NCBI GenBank assembly: GCA_937916415.1
Contig: CALGGH010000160.1
Span: 1 to 14,416 of the forward strand
Direction: 5' to 3'
Origin: an uncultured Lachnospiraceae bacterium
GTDB taxonomy: Bacteria; Bacillota; Clostridia; Lachnospirales; Lachnospiraceae
DNA length: 14,416 nt
The translations under genes and the position numbers were made by a program. The notes under the pieces were generated by a model. That model had not been told where the DNA came from. It saw only the letters and a program-made list of their open reading frames with translations, and made no database searches. Below are positions 1 through 5,996 of the stretch, one piece after another (position 1 is the first letter of the stretch; every line of letters begins with the position of its first letter).

Positions 1-1
1 A

Positions 2-397
2 TGTCTTATTTCAGTCAGAAAAGACATAAAAACATTGATTCTAACCGCGGTTTCTGCCATTTTCCTGGTCTGTCAGATGAGCGCTCTGGGACTTAGAATT
101 GGAAATATTATGACTGATAAGTATGGGATCATGCAGATGGGATATTACTATCCACAGATGGAATCGGACAGCAAAATCGACTATATATTTAATTTTGATG
201 AGCGGAATTATGCCGATGAAAGAGTTGTGGCACTTGTAGGCGGTTCAGAAATGTTTCAAAGGTATGTTAAGCTTTGCCTTACCTATGAGGACGTGGATTA
301 TTATACCATATATAACTGGCATAATGGCAAACTGTCCGATGACTCTGAACTGCTTCCCGGAGATACGGTCATATACGCCAGCAGTTTTTTACGCTAA
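2..397 (+). CDS. C-terminal fragment of a membrane protein, cut by left edge
   Basis: The frame is open from the first bases of the window to a TAA at 395-397, so the true start probably lies upstream. A TTG at 35 could serve as a start but has no Shine-Dalgarno sequence before it. The readable part begins with a basic stretch (VRKDIKT), followed by one hydrophobic helix of about 20 residues (LILTAVSAIFLVCQMSALGL). A soluble tail of about 100 residues follows, rich in Tyr and Asp and ending DTVIYASSFLR. This layout fits the last transmembrane helix plus extracytoplasmic tail of a polytopic protein, such as the GT-C-like proteins found further downstream. No catalytic motif is visible, so I do not assign a function. 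A strong hairpin follows the stop. Confidence 0.6.
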   Translation, partial: CLISVRKDIKTLILTAVSAIFLVCQMSALGLRIGNIMTDKYGIMQMGYYYPQMESDSKIDYIFNFDERNYADERVVALVGGSEMFQRYVKLCLTYEDVDYYTIYNWHNGKLSDDSELLPGDTVIYASSFLR

Positions 398-427
398 AAA
401 TCTTTGGATGGATCGGTCCGTGAGATT

Positions 428-476
428 GAGCAAAAGAGATGCCCGGATCAAATGTGGCAGGGCCTCTCTTTTGTTC
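428..476 (+). terminator. Long hairpin, probable (possibly bidirectional) terminator
   Basis: gagcaaaagagatgccc (428-444) pairs with gggcctctcttttgttc (460-476). The stem is 17 bp with one mismatch and one G-U pair around a 15-nt loop. The outer half of the stem is A-rich on the left and T-rich on the right, as in terminators that work in both directions. If only the inner stem (gagatgccc/gggcctctc) is counted, it is followed by TTTT. It lies 31 nt after the stop at 397 and before the next gene. There is no longer U tract beyond 476. Confidence 0.55.
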
Positions 477-505
477 AAAGAGCGGGGAGCCTGCTCCTGG
501 TCATA

Positions 506-534
506 TTGTTTTTTGAACGTGCGTATGATAAAAT
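506..534 (+). promoter_or_regulatory. Candidate sigma-A-type promoter for the coiled-coil gene
   Basis: TTGTTT (506-511) and TAAAAT (529-534) are separated by 17 nt. The -10 matches consensus at 5 of 6 positions and the -35 at 3 of 6. Transcription from it would begin near 541, giving an untranslated leader of about 50 nt before the ATG at 591. The position after a terminator-like hairpin and before an isolated gene is sensible. Matches of this quality also occur by chance. Confidence 0.35.
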
Positions 535-590
535 CATCTCACGCGCAGAAGGCCCTTAATTATCGCGAATACCAAAGAAGGGAGAATGCA

Positions 591-1091
591 ATGTCTGAAG
601 ATGAAAAATTTGACCTGATTTTGAACAAATTAAATGATTTCGGTGAGCATTTTGAGCAAATTAATGAAAGATTTGAGAGAATAGACGAGAGATTTGAAAG
701 AATAGACGAGAGATTTGATAAGTTAGAAGAAAGAATTGAGGGAATAGAAAATGACGTTGAAGGAATAAAGACCAACATTATATCATTGAACAACAGAATG
801 GAACGTATTAAAAATCGTCTCAGCGTCGTAGAGACGAAGCTTGTTGACATTGATGACAGACTAACTGTCGTAGAGACGAAGGTTGATAACCTCGAGTCAG
901 AAACCCATCATATCCGACTTTTCATTGAGAATGAGATTCAGCATGGCCTTGCCGTGGTGTCCGAGGGACACCTAGACCTGTCCAGAGATTTTAAGGAGGC
1001 GGCACAGCCGAGCGCGGCCATAGAAAAATTACAGATTGAAATGATCGGCCTTAAGTTAAGGGTCACTCATCTTGAACAAAAAATATCGTAA
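591..1091 (+). CDS. Small heptad-repeat coiled-coil protein, unknown function
   Basis: The product is 166 aa, soluble, very charged, with no signal peptide or membrane helix. I chose the ATG at 591 because GGGAG (580-584) sits 6 nt upstream. The frame continues upstream to 264 but the added residues look nothing like the rest. Residues about 25-101 form eleven unbroken seven-residue units, starting ERFERID, ERFERID, ERFDKLE. Hydrophobic residues fall 3 and 4 apart, the a/d pattern of a parallel coiled coil. The last third carries an EGHLDLSRDF segment and a second short coiled region ending LRVTHLEQKIS. Proteins of this general style occur widely in Clostridia and are usually left as hypothetical, by my recollection. 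Its first half is more A+T rich and uses AGA for Arg far more than the downstream operon. It stands between two hairpins, so it is probably its own transcription unit with no obvious link to glycan synthesis. Confidence 0.85.
   Translation: MSEDEKFDLILNKLNDFGEHFEQINERFERIDERFERIDERFDKLEERIEGIENDVEGIKTNIISLNNRMERIKNRLSVVETKLVDIDDRLTVVETKVDNLESETHHIRLFIENEIQHGLAVVSEGHLDLSRDFKEAAQPSAAIEKLQIEMIGLKLRVTHLEQKIS
666..728 (+). repeat. Three tandem 21-bp units encoding heptads
   Basis: Units at 666-686, 687-707 and 708-728 encode ERFERID, ERFERID and ERFDKLE. The first two differ only by synonymous changes, so the DNA as well as the protein is repeated. Loss or gain of one unit keeps the frame and the coiled-coil register. 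Confidence 0.85.
825..881 (+). repeat. Direct 15-bp repeat 42 bp apart inside the coiled-coil gene
   Basis: gtcgtagagacgaag occurs at 825-839 and again at 867-881, exactly 42 bp (two heptads) apart. Both encode VVETK. This suggests that two-heptad blocks were once duplicated. Confidence 0.8.
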
Positions 1092-1102
1092 ATGAAATGC
1101 AT

Positions 1103-1131
1103 GACCGGGGGTCAGTTTTTGATCTCCGGTC
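1103..1131 (+). terminator. 12-bp hairpin after the coiled-coil gene, possible terminator
   Basis: gaccgggggtca (1103-1114) pairs with tgatctccggtc (1120-1131) around the loop gtttt. All twelve positions pair if two G-U pairs are allowed. The next bases are ctcaattt, so a proper U tract is lacking. It starts 12 nt after the stop of the coiled-coil gene, where a terminator would be expected. Confidence 0.5.
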
Positions 1132-1198
1132 TCAATTTAAGAATCGTGTATGGATGAATTTACAATATGCAGATCTGTTGATGTCCGGATCCCTGGAT

Positions 1199-1228
1199 TT
1201 GGATAACGGGCATGTGGAGGTTTATAGT
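1199..1228 (+). promoter_or_regulatory. Candidate promoter of the heptose/glycan operon
   Basis: TTGGAT (1199-1204) and TATAGT (1223-1228) are 18 nt apart, matching consensus at 4 and 5 of 6 positions. The predicted start, near 1235, leaves room only for the ribosome site GGAG (1244-1247) and the ATG at 1256. The rest of the 1092-1255 gap, apart from the hairpin at 1103-1131, shows nothing I recognise. Confidence 0.3.
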
Positions 1229-1255
1229 GGGATTTGATGATACGGAGTGATGATC

Positions 1256-2194
1256 ATGGACAAAATTTCCATCGTGATCCCGTGTTATAATGAACAGGAT
1301 ACGATACCATATCTTAAAGAAGAGTTATATAAATTGATGGAATCCCTGCCGCAGGCGGCTTTTGAGATCATCCTTGTAGATAACTGCTCCGAAGACGGCA
1401 CGTTGGACCTGATGAAGCAGCTCCATGATGAAGATCCAAGGTTTGAGTATATTTCCTTCTCCAGGAATTTTGGCAAGGACTCATCCATGTATGCCGGCCT
1501 CAAGGCCAGCACGGGTGATTACGTGACGGTTATGGATGCCGATCTCCAGGATCCACCGGAGCTGCTGGCAGAGATGTATGAGACGCTCAAAACCGGCGAA
1601 TACGACTGCGCCGCGGCCTTTCGTAAGGACCGCAAAGGAGAACCCTGGCTTAGATCGGTTCTTGCCAGGGCCTTTTATCGCATGATGAGCCGAATATCCG
1701 ATTCTGACATGGTCAATGGAGCCAGGGATTTCAGGCTCATGACCCGCCAGATGGTGGATTCGGTTCTGGAGCTTGAGGAAAGCGAAAGATTCACAAAGGG
1801 CATTTTTTCGTGGGTTGGATTCCGGATCAAATGGATACCGTTTGAGAATCGTGAGCGTGTTGCCGGCAAGACCAAGCTTCCGATGAAAAATGCTTTTTCA
1901 TATGCCATAAAAGGCATAGTGGCGTTTTCCACGGCTCCTTTGGTGGCCATATCGGTTCTGGGCTTTATTTTTTGCATCATCGCACTTGTGTATACGATCG
2001 TGATTGTCGTGAAGCAACTGGTTTTGCATGAGGCTGCTGCAGGGTATCCTTCAATCATGTGCATATTGCTTTTCGGATTTGGCATGATTTTTTTGGTATT
2101 GGGCATTATTGGACAGTATCTTGCCCAAATGTATCTTGAGATTAAGCGGAGACCTAAGTATATCGTAAGGGAGACCAGCGTTGATCATATCTAA
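1256..2194 (+). CDS. GT2 glycosyltransferase, polyprenyl-phosphate sugar synthase type (DPM1/GtrB-like)
   Basis: The family moves a sugar from a nucleotide donor to polyprenyl phosphate on the cytoplasmic face, making a lipid-linked donor. The product is 312 aa. Residues 1-220 are a GT-A domain: SIVIPCYNEQDT at 5-16, the metal/nucleotide motif DADLQDPPE at 94-102, RKDRKGEPW at 123-131 and DFRLM at 158-162. Two membrane helices at about 227-253 and 266-289 precede a basic tail (EIKRRPKYIVRE), the usual GtrB layout and length. The first acidic motif reads VDNCSEDGT rather than the common VDDGS. I prefer ATG 1256 because GGAG at 1244-1247 is 8 nt upstream. GTG 1247 and ATG 1250 are too close to that site. 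The gene overlaps the kinase gene by 14 nt, so the two are probably translated together. Since the next four genes make GDP-heptose, a GDP-heptose donor is plausible. The family also includes glucose, mannose and other specificities, so the substrate is inference. Confidence 0.88.
   Translation: MDKISIVIPCYNEQDTIPYLKEELYKLMESLPQAAFEIILVDNCSEDGTLDLMKQLHDEDPRFEYISFSRNFGKDSSMYAGLKASTGDYVTVMDADLQDPPELLAEMYETLKTGEYDCAAAFRKDRKGEPWLRSVLARAFYRMMSRISDSDMVNGARDFRLMTRQMVDSVLELEESERFTKGIFSWVGFRIKWIPFENRERVAGKTKLPMKNAFSYAIKGIVAFSTAPLVAISVLGFIFCIIALVYTIVIVVKQLVLHEAAAGYPSIMCILLFGFGMIFLVLGIIGQYLAQMYLEIKRRPKYIVRETSVDHI
2167..2183 (+). promoter_or_regulatory. Ribosome site that fixes the TTG start of the kinase
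   Basis: AAGGGAG at 2167-2173 lies 7 nt before the TTG at 2181-2183. It sits inside the end of the glycosyltransferase gene. The protein begins MIISKTPLR from this codon, as expected for this kinase family, so the non-ATG start is well supported. Confidence 0.75.
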
Positions 2195-3167
2195 GACACC
2201 TCTCAGAGCCTCCTTTTTCGGTGGAGGCAGTGATTTTTCCGATTACTACCTGAACAGTGCAATGGGGCACGGAGCCGTATTGAGCGCCGGTTTGGACATG
2301 CACGTGTATATCACGGTAAATAAAAAGTTTGATGATAAGATAAGGGTTGTCTACTCGGGCAACGAACTTGTGGACAGCATAGACGAGGTTAAGCACAATA
2401 TAATCAGAGAGGCACTTAAGCTTACCGGCATTACCAAGGGAATAGAAGTAATATACATGGCGGACATACCTCTTAGCGGAGCCGGGGTTGGGCTGGCTTC
2501 TTCCAGTGCCCTGGCGGTTGGCGTTCTCAATGCCCTGCACGCATATAAGGGTGAGTATGCAGCCCCCAAACAGCTGGCGGAGGAAGCGTGTCATATTGAG
2601 ATCGACCTTATAGGACAGGCCATCGGCATTCAGGATCAGTATGCCGTGGCTCATGGCGGGATCAACAGGTATTATTTCAACAATGACGGCTCTGTTTGTG
2701 TCACGCCGGCAGTGTGTTCTTCTGAGACGCTGCGGCTGTTACGGGAACGATTTCTGCTGTATTATACCGGGAATGCCAGAGATTCGCGTGAGATATTCAA
2801 GGAACAGAATGCAACCAGACATGATAAAACTGCCATGCTGGATGATCTGGTTGCTACCGTGGACCGCATGTATGAGCGGCTTACGGATTCTGACCTTGAT
2901 TCCTGGGGCCGGGAACTGGATCGTACGTGGATGATCAAAAAGCAATTTGCTTCGGGTGTCAGCAATTCGGACATAGACAGCATGTATGCCAGGGCCAGGG
3001 CTGCCGGCGCGCTCGGAGGCAAGATTCTCGGGGCAGGCGGTGGCGGCTTTATGCTTTTGTACGCTCCGGAAGAGGCAGGAGGATCGGTAAGAGCTGCCAT
3101 GAGCGATTACCGGGAAGTGCCGTTTGATTTTGACATGCAGGGCAGCCGAATCATATTCGTGGACTGA
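2181..3167 (+). CDS. hddA: D-glycero-D-manno-heptose 7-phosphate kinase (GHMP family, HddA-like)
   Basis: HddA phosphorylates C1 of D-glycero-D-manno-heptose 7-phosphate using ATP, giving the 1,7-bisphosphate in the GDP-heptose pathway. The protein is 328 aa, normal for the family. It opens with the substrate-side segment PLRASFFGGGSDF (7-19). The GHMP phosphate-binding loop GAGVGLASSSALAVG lies at 100-114, QDQYAVAHGG at 151-160, and the C-terminal glycine motif LGAGGGGFMLLY at 283-294. QDQYA and the GGGGF motif are characteristic of the HddA branch and of the related fucokinase/heptose-kinase group. The TTG start overlaps the upstream glycosyltransferase by 14 nt and the isomerase gene begins 12 nt downstream. 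The neighbouring isomerase and nucleotidyltransferase-phosphatase supply the other steps, which makes a heptose substrate much more likely than fucose or galactose. Kinase specificity itself cannot be read from the sequence. Confidence 0.87.
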   Translation: MIISKTPLRASFFGGGSDFSDYYLNSAMGHGAVLSAGLDMHVYITVNKKFDDKIRVVYSGNELVDSIDEVKHNIIREALKLTGITKGIEVIYMADIPLSGAGVGLASSSALAVGVLNALHAYKGEYAAPKQLAEEACHIEIDLIGQAIGIQDQYAVAHGGINRYYFNNDGSVCVTPAVCSSETLRLLRERFLLYYTGNARDSREIFKEQNATRHDKTAMLDDLVATVDRMYERLTDSDLDSWGRELDRTWMIKKQFASGVSNSDIDSMYARARAAGALGGKILGAGGGGFMLLYAPEEAGGSVRAAMSDYREVPFDFDMQGSRIIFVD

Positions 3168-3179
3168 TCAGGAGGGCTT

Positions 3180-3779
3180 ATGGGATATCAGGAGCAGATA
3201 AGAGAGTATATTGAGCTTGAGAAAAGCGTATTGGATAAGCTGGATGCTGACGCCATAGATCAGGCCCTGGAGCTGATAGTGCAAACCCTGGATGACGAGA
3301 GCATGATTTACATTTTCGGAAACGGGGGGAGCGCCGTGACGGCTTCTCATTTTCAGAATGACTTCAATAAGGGCCTGTCAGAGGGAATGGAACGCAAATT
3401 CAAATTTTGCTGTCTGAGCGATAACATGGCTACCGTCACTGCAATAGCCAATGACATAGGCTATGAGGAGGTCTATCGCGAACAGCTCAGGGGCAGACTC
3501 AAAAGCAGGGACATATGCATCGCGATCTCCGGCAGCGGTAATTCCCCAAATATCATCAATGCCGTGGAATATGCCAGGGAACTGGGCGTTAAGGTCATAG
3601 GATTGTCCGGATATGACGGAGGCAGGCTTAAAAGACTGGCAGACGTATCCATTCATGTGCCCGTCATGAGCATGCAGGTGACGGAGGACGTGCATATGAT
3701 AATGGATCATCTGATGATGTCGGTTCTCTATAAATCATTATGCGGCATCAGTCATATCAGACAGGAAGGACAGACATGA
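3180..3779 (+). CDS. gmhA: Sedoheptulose 7-phosphate isomerase (SIS domain, GmhA-like)
   Basis: GmhA converts sedoheptulose 7-phosphate to D-glycero-D-manno-heptose 7-phosphate, the first committed heptose step, in the cytoplasm. The product is 199 aa, close to E. coli GmhA. SIS signatures are FGNGGSAVTASHF (46-58), SGSGNSPNIINAVEYARE (117-134) and GLSGYDGGRLKRLADV (141-156). The C-terminal EDVHMIMDH (169-177) matches the catalytic C-terminal region, with His177 aligning to E. coli His180. The E. coli catalytic Glu65 aligns to Asp61 (HFQNDFNKG), and Gln172 to Glu169. These alignments were made by eye from memory of the E. coli sequence. An AGGAGGG site precedes the ATG closely. The last codons overlap the next gene by 4 nt (ATGA). 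Another SIS-type sugar-phosphate isomerase role is possible, but the pathway context argues for heptose. Confidence 0.88.
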   Translation: MGYQEQIREYIELEKSVLDKLDADAIDQALELIVQTLDDESMIYIFGNGGSAVTASHFQNDFNKGLSEGMERKFKFCCLSDNMATVTAIANDIGYEEVYREQLRGRLKSRDICIAISGSGNSPNIINAVEYARELGVKVIGLSGYDGGRLKRLADVSIHVPVMSMQVTEDVHMIMDHLMMSVLYKSLCGISHIRQEGQT

Positions 3780-4813
3780 AAAAGATATTGGTTACCGGAG
3801 CGGCAGGTTTCATTGGTTCTCAGCTGGCACACAGGTTATGGAAGGATGGGGAGGACGTCGTTCTCCTGGATAATTTTTCTTATGGACTTGAGGATAATCT
3901 GATATTCGATGACGTTGATTTCAGAAACGAGATTCTGCGCGTGGACGTCAGGGATCGCAAGTCAGTTTTGGATCTTTTCCGCGACAATGAATTTGACGCG
4001 GTATACCATATCGCCGGGATCACGCCGTTGCCGGACTGTCAGATGGATCCGGCGGAGGCGGTGGAAGTTAACGTGATGGGAACGGTGGTGATATTGGAGG
4101 CAGCCAGACGGTTTGGCGCCGGCAAGGTGATCTTTGCCAGTACTTCGGCAGTATACGAGAACAATGATGACTTTCCGTCGGTTGAAGGACACGTCGTTCC
4201 GCCGGGACTCATATATCCGAATACCAAATACTCGGCAGAGAGTTTCTGCAGGTCTTATGCGGAGACATACGGAATGAACGTTACCTGCCTGCGGTTTGCC
4301 AATGTTTTCGGTCCGCATATTGACTGTCTTCGCAAGCAGCCGCCGGTTTTGGGATATTTGATCCGTGAGTTTTATTTTGATCGCAGTCCGGTTCTTCATT
4401 CTAGCGGTGAACAGAAGCGGGATTTTGTATACGTGGATGATCTGGTCGATCTGGCCGTAAGAGTTCAGGACGGTACGGGATTTGACGTCGTGAACGTTTC
4501 GACCAATACCGTACACAGCATCAATGAGATGACTGAGATTACCGCGCGCGCCATGGGCAAGGAACATATTAAGCCTTCGTACGTGACGGCTGACAACTAT
4601 TGGAAAAAGTATCCCGAGTTATATGAGGGAGCATATACGATATCCGAAAAGGCGCTTGCCGATGAGGTGGAAAAGTATACCTGCCTCGACAATTCGCATG
4701 CCCGGGAAAAATACGGATGGATTCCCCGGGTAGACTTTGAAACCGGAATTCGACGTACCGTCGAATTCGGGGTGGAAGCGATTGAGCGGAGAGGCGGTGC
4801 GGCCAATGGATAG
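3776..4813 (+). CDS. NAD-dependent epimerase/dehydratase (extended SDR), probable nucleotide-sugar modifier
   Basis: Extended SDRs of this class epimerise or dehydrate nucleotide sugars using bound NAD(P). The product is 345 aa from ATG 3776, which has AGGAAGGA (3763-3770) 5 nt upstream and overlaps the isomerase stop by 4 nt. A longer frame from 3740 would add 12 residues lying entirely inside gmhA. The Rossmann glycine motif is TGAAGFIG (7-14), followed by LLDNFSYG (30-37), a GalE-like NAD-binding pattern. The catalytic set is Ser122/Ser124 (ASTSAVY), Tyr147 and Lys151 (YPNTK). RDFVYVDDLVDL (215-226) is the usual substrate-domain motif. The gene sits between the isomerase and the nucleotidyltransferase of the heptose pathway, so I infer it acts on GDP-heptose or on a second sugar of the same glycan. 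I cannot tell epimerase from dehydratase or reductase. It overlaps the next gene by 8 nt. Confidence 0.85.
   Translation: MKKILVTGAAGFIGSQLAHRLWKDGEDVVLLDNFSYGLEDNLIFDDVDFRNEILRVDVRDRKSVLDLFRDNEFDAVYHIAGITPLPDCQMDPAEAVEVNVMGTVVILEAARRFGAGKVIFASTSAVYENNDDFPSVEGHVVPPGLIYPNTKYSAESFCRSYAETYGMNVTCLRFANVFGPHIDCLRKQPPVLGYLIREFYFDRSPVLHSSGEQKRDFVYVDDLVDLAVRVQDGTGFDVVNVSTNTVHSINEMTEITARAMGKEHIKPSYVTADNYWKKYPELYEGAYTISEKALADEVEKYTCLDNSHAREKYGWIPRVDFETGIRRTVEFGVEAIERRGGAANG
4746..4768 (+). repeat. Perfect 9-bp inverted repeat inside the end of the SDR gene
   Basis: gaattcgac (4746-4754) and gtcgaattc (4760-4768) flank the 5-nt loop gtacc. It lies within codons for ETGIRRTVEFG, about 20 nt before the probable ribosome site (GGAGAGG, 4788-4794) of the next gene. 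It may form a weak hairpin in the message or may simply reflect codon choice. Confidence 0.6.
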
Positions 4814-5996
4814 GGGCATAACTCAGGCGGTGGTGTTTGCCGGTGGCCTGGGCAAGCGCCTGGCACCATTTACGGATTCTAACCCCAAGCCCATGTATCC
4901 CATAGCCGGCAGGCCGTATATAGAATACCTGATCCGTCAGATACGGGATTTTGGAATACGTGACGTGATCATGCTGTTAGGATATCTGCCGGATAGGATC
5001 ATGGACTTCCTGGGAGACGGCAGCAGATATGACCTTTCGATCAGATACGTGGTCACGCCGGTTGAGTACGATACGCAGAAGAGGATTCTTGAAGCCGCTC
5101 CGTTGCTTAAGAAACAGTTTTTGATGATGTACTGTGACAATTACTGCCCCATTGACTATGATCATCTGGTCGGCTCATTTTGGGGGAATGATGCACTGAT
5201 TCAGATAAGTGCTTATGCCAATAAGGACGGGTATACCAGGGATAATCTTAAGATCGGTGAAGACGGACGCGTAATCACGTATGACAAGAAACGTACGACC
5301 GATGGGCTTGCGGGCGTTGACATCGGATATGCGATCATGGATAAGGCCGTACTCGATCTTACTAATGATGAAAATGCCAATTTTGAGGCCGTTGTGTATC
5401 CGCAGGTAGTTGACAAAGGCAGAATGTACGCTGCCGTTACGGAACACAGATACTACTCCATAGGATCTTTTGAGCGGATTAATCTGACCGAGGAGTTTTT
5501 TAGGGACAAAAAAGTCGTATTTCTGGATCGTGACGGCACGCTCAACGTCAGACCGCCAAAGGCGCATTACGTGGAGACTCCCGATGAATTCATATGGCTT
5601 GACGGAGCCCGGGAAGCGATCAGGAAACTGAATGAAGCCGGATGGATGACCGTTCTGGCGTCCAATCAGCCCGGCATTGCCAGGGGCAGGCTTACGGAGC
5701 GGACCCTCCGGGCGATACATGATAAAATGCAGAAGGACCTGGCAGAGATTGGGGCACGCATGGATCATGTCTATTACTGTCCGCATAACTGGGATGAGGG
5801 ATGTGATTGCCGTAAGCCGAAGCCGGGGATGCTTTATCAGGCGCAAAAAGATCTTTCGGTTAATCTGAGGGAATCCGTGCTCATAGGTGATGACGAACGC
5901 GATATTGAGGCAGGTGAGGCAGCAGGCTGCAAAAAATGCATCCTGGTGAACGAAGATTATTCGCTCGCAGATGCCGTGGAAGAGTTGCTGAAATGA
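4806..5996 (+). CDS. hddC-gmhB: Bifunctional heptose 1-phosphate guanylyltransferase / heptose 1,7-bisphosphate 7-phosphatase (HddC-GmhB fusion)
   Basis: The protein is 396 aa in two clear halves. Residues 1-230 are a nucleotidyltransferase with GGLGKRLAPFT (13-23), PKPM (27-30), YCDN (109-112) for the metal site, and GVDIGYAIMD (170-179). This is the sugar-1-phosphate guanylyl/thymidylyltransferase fold used by HddC. Residues 235-396 are a HAD-IIIA phosphatase with the nucleophile motif DRDGTLN (241-247), SNQPGI (286-291), a zinc loop with Cys325, His327, Cys333 and Cys335 (CPHNWDEGCDC), RKPKPG (336-341) and GDDERDIEAG (361-370). These match GmhB closely. In pathway order the second half acts first, removing the 7-phosphate, and the first half then makes GDP-heptose. 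The start at ATG 4806 is preceded by GGAGAGG at 4788-4794. A longer frame from 4737 has no family support. It overlaps the SDR by 8 nt and the next gene by 4 nt. GDP rather than another nucleotide is inferred from the HddA-type kinase. Confidence 0.87.
   Translation: MDRGITQAVVFAGGLGKRLAPFTDSNPKPMYPIAGRPYIEYLIRQIRDFGIRDVIMLLGYLPDRIMDFLGDGSRYDLSIRYVVTPVEYDTQKRILEAAPLLKKQFLMMYCDNYCPIDYDHLVGSFWGNDALIQISAYANKDGYTRDNLKIGEDGRVITYDKKRTTDGLAGVDIGYAIMDKAVLDLTNDENANFEAVVYPQVVDKGRMYAAVTEHRYYSIGSFERINLTEEFFRDKKVVFLDRDGTLNVRPPKAHYVETPDEFIWLDGAREAIRKLNEAGWMTVLASNQPGIARGRLTERTLRAIHDKMQKDLAEIGARMDHVYYCPHNWDEGCDCRKPKPGMLYQAQKDLSVNLRESVLIGDDERDIEAGEAAGCKKCILVNEDYSLADAVEELLK

Noticed and set aside
1..111. ATG at the very first base as a gene start
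   Set aside because: That frame reads 36 codons of unconvincing sequence and stops. The overlapping frame 2 contains a clear membrane helix and stays open to 395.
264..590. Long N-terminal extension of the coiled-coil protein
   Set aside because: The extension overlaps the upstream gene and the hairpin, has no ribosome site, and differs in character from the coiled coil. GGGAG and ATG 591 explain the start.
666..881. Repeats here as a CRISPR-like array
   Set aside because: The units are in-frame heptads without unique spacers and lie inside a clear coding region.
3962..4567. 201-codon minus-strand frame under the SDR, and similar long antisense frames elsewhere (for example 5175-5846)
   Set aside because: They mirror well-supported genes on the + strand, have no family features, and arise from codon bias of the sense strand.
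4737..4805. Upstream start for the HddC-GmhB fusion
   Set aside because: The 23 added residues lie inside the SDR gene over the inverted repeat. The nucleotidyltransferase fold begins just after ATG 4806.
5936..5992. Upstream start for the 407-aa membrane protein
   Set aside because: The extension lies inside the phosphatase domain. ATG 5993 has a good site 8 nt upstream and the usual ATGA overlap.
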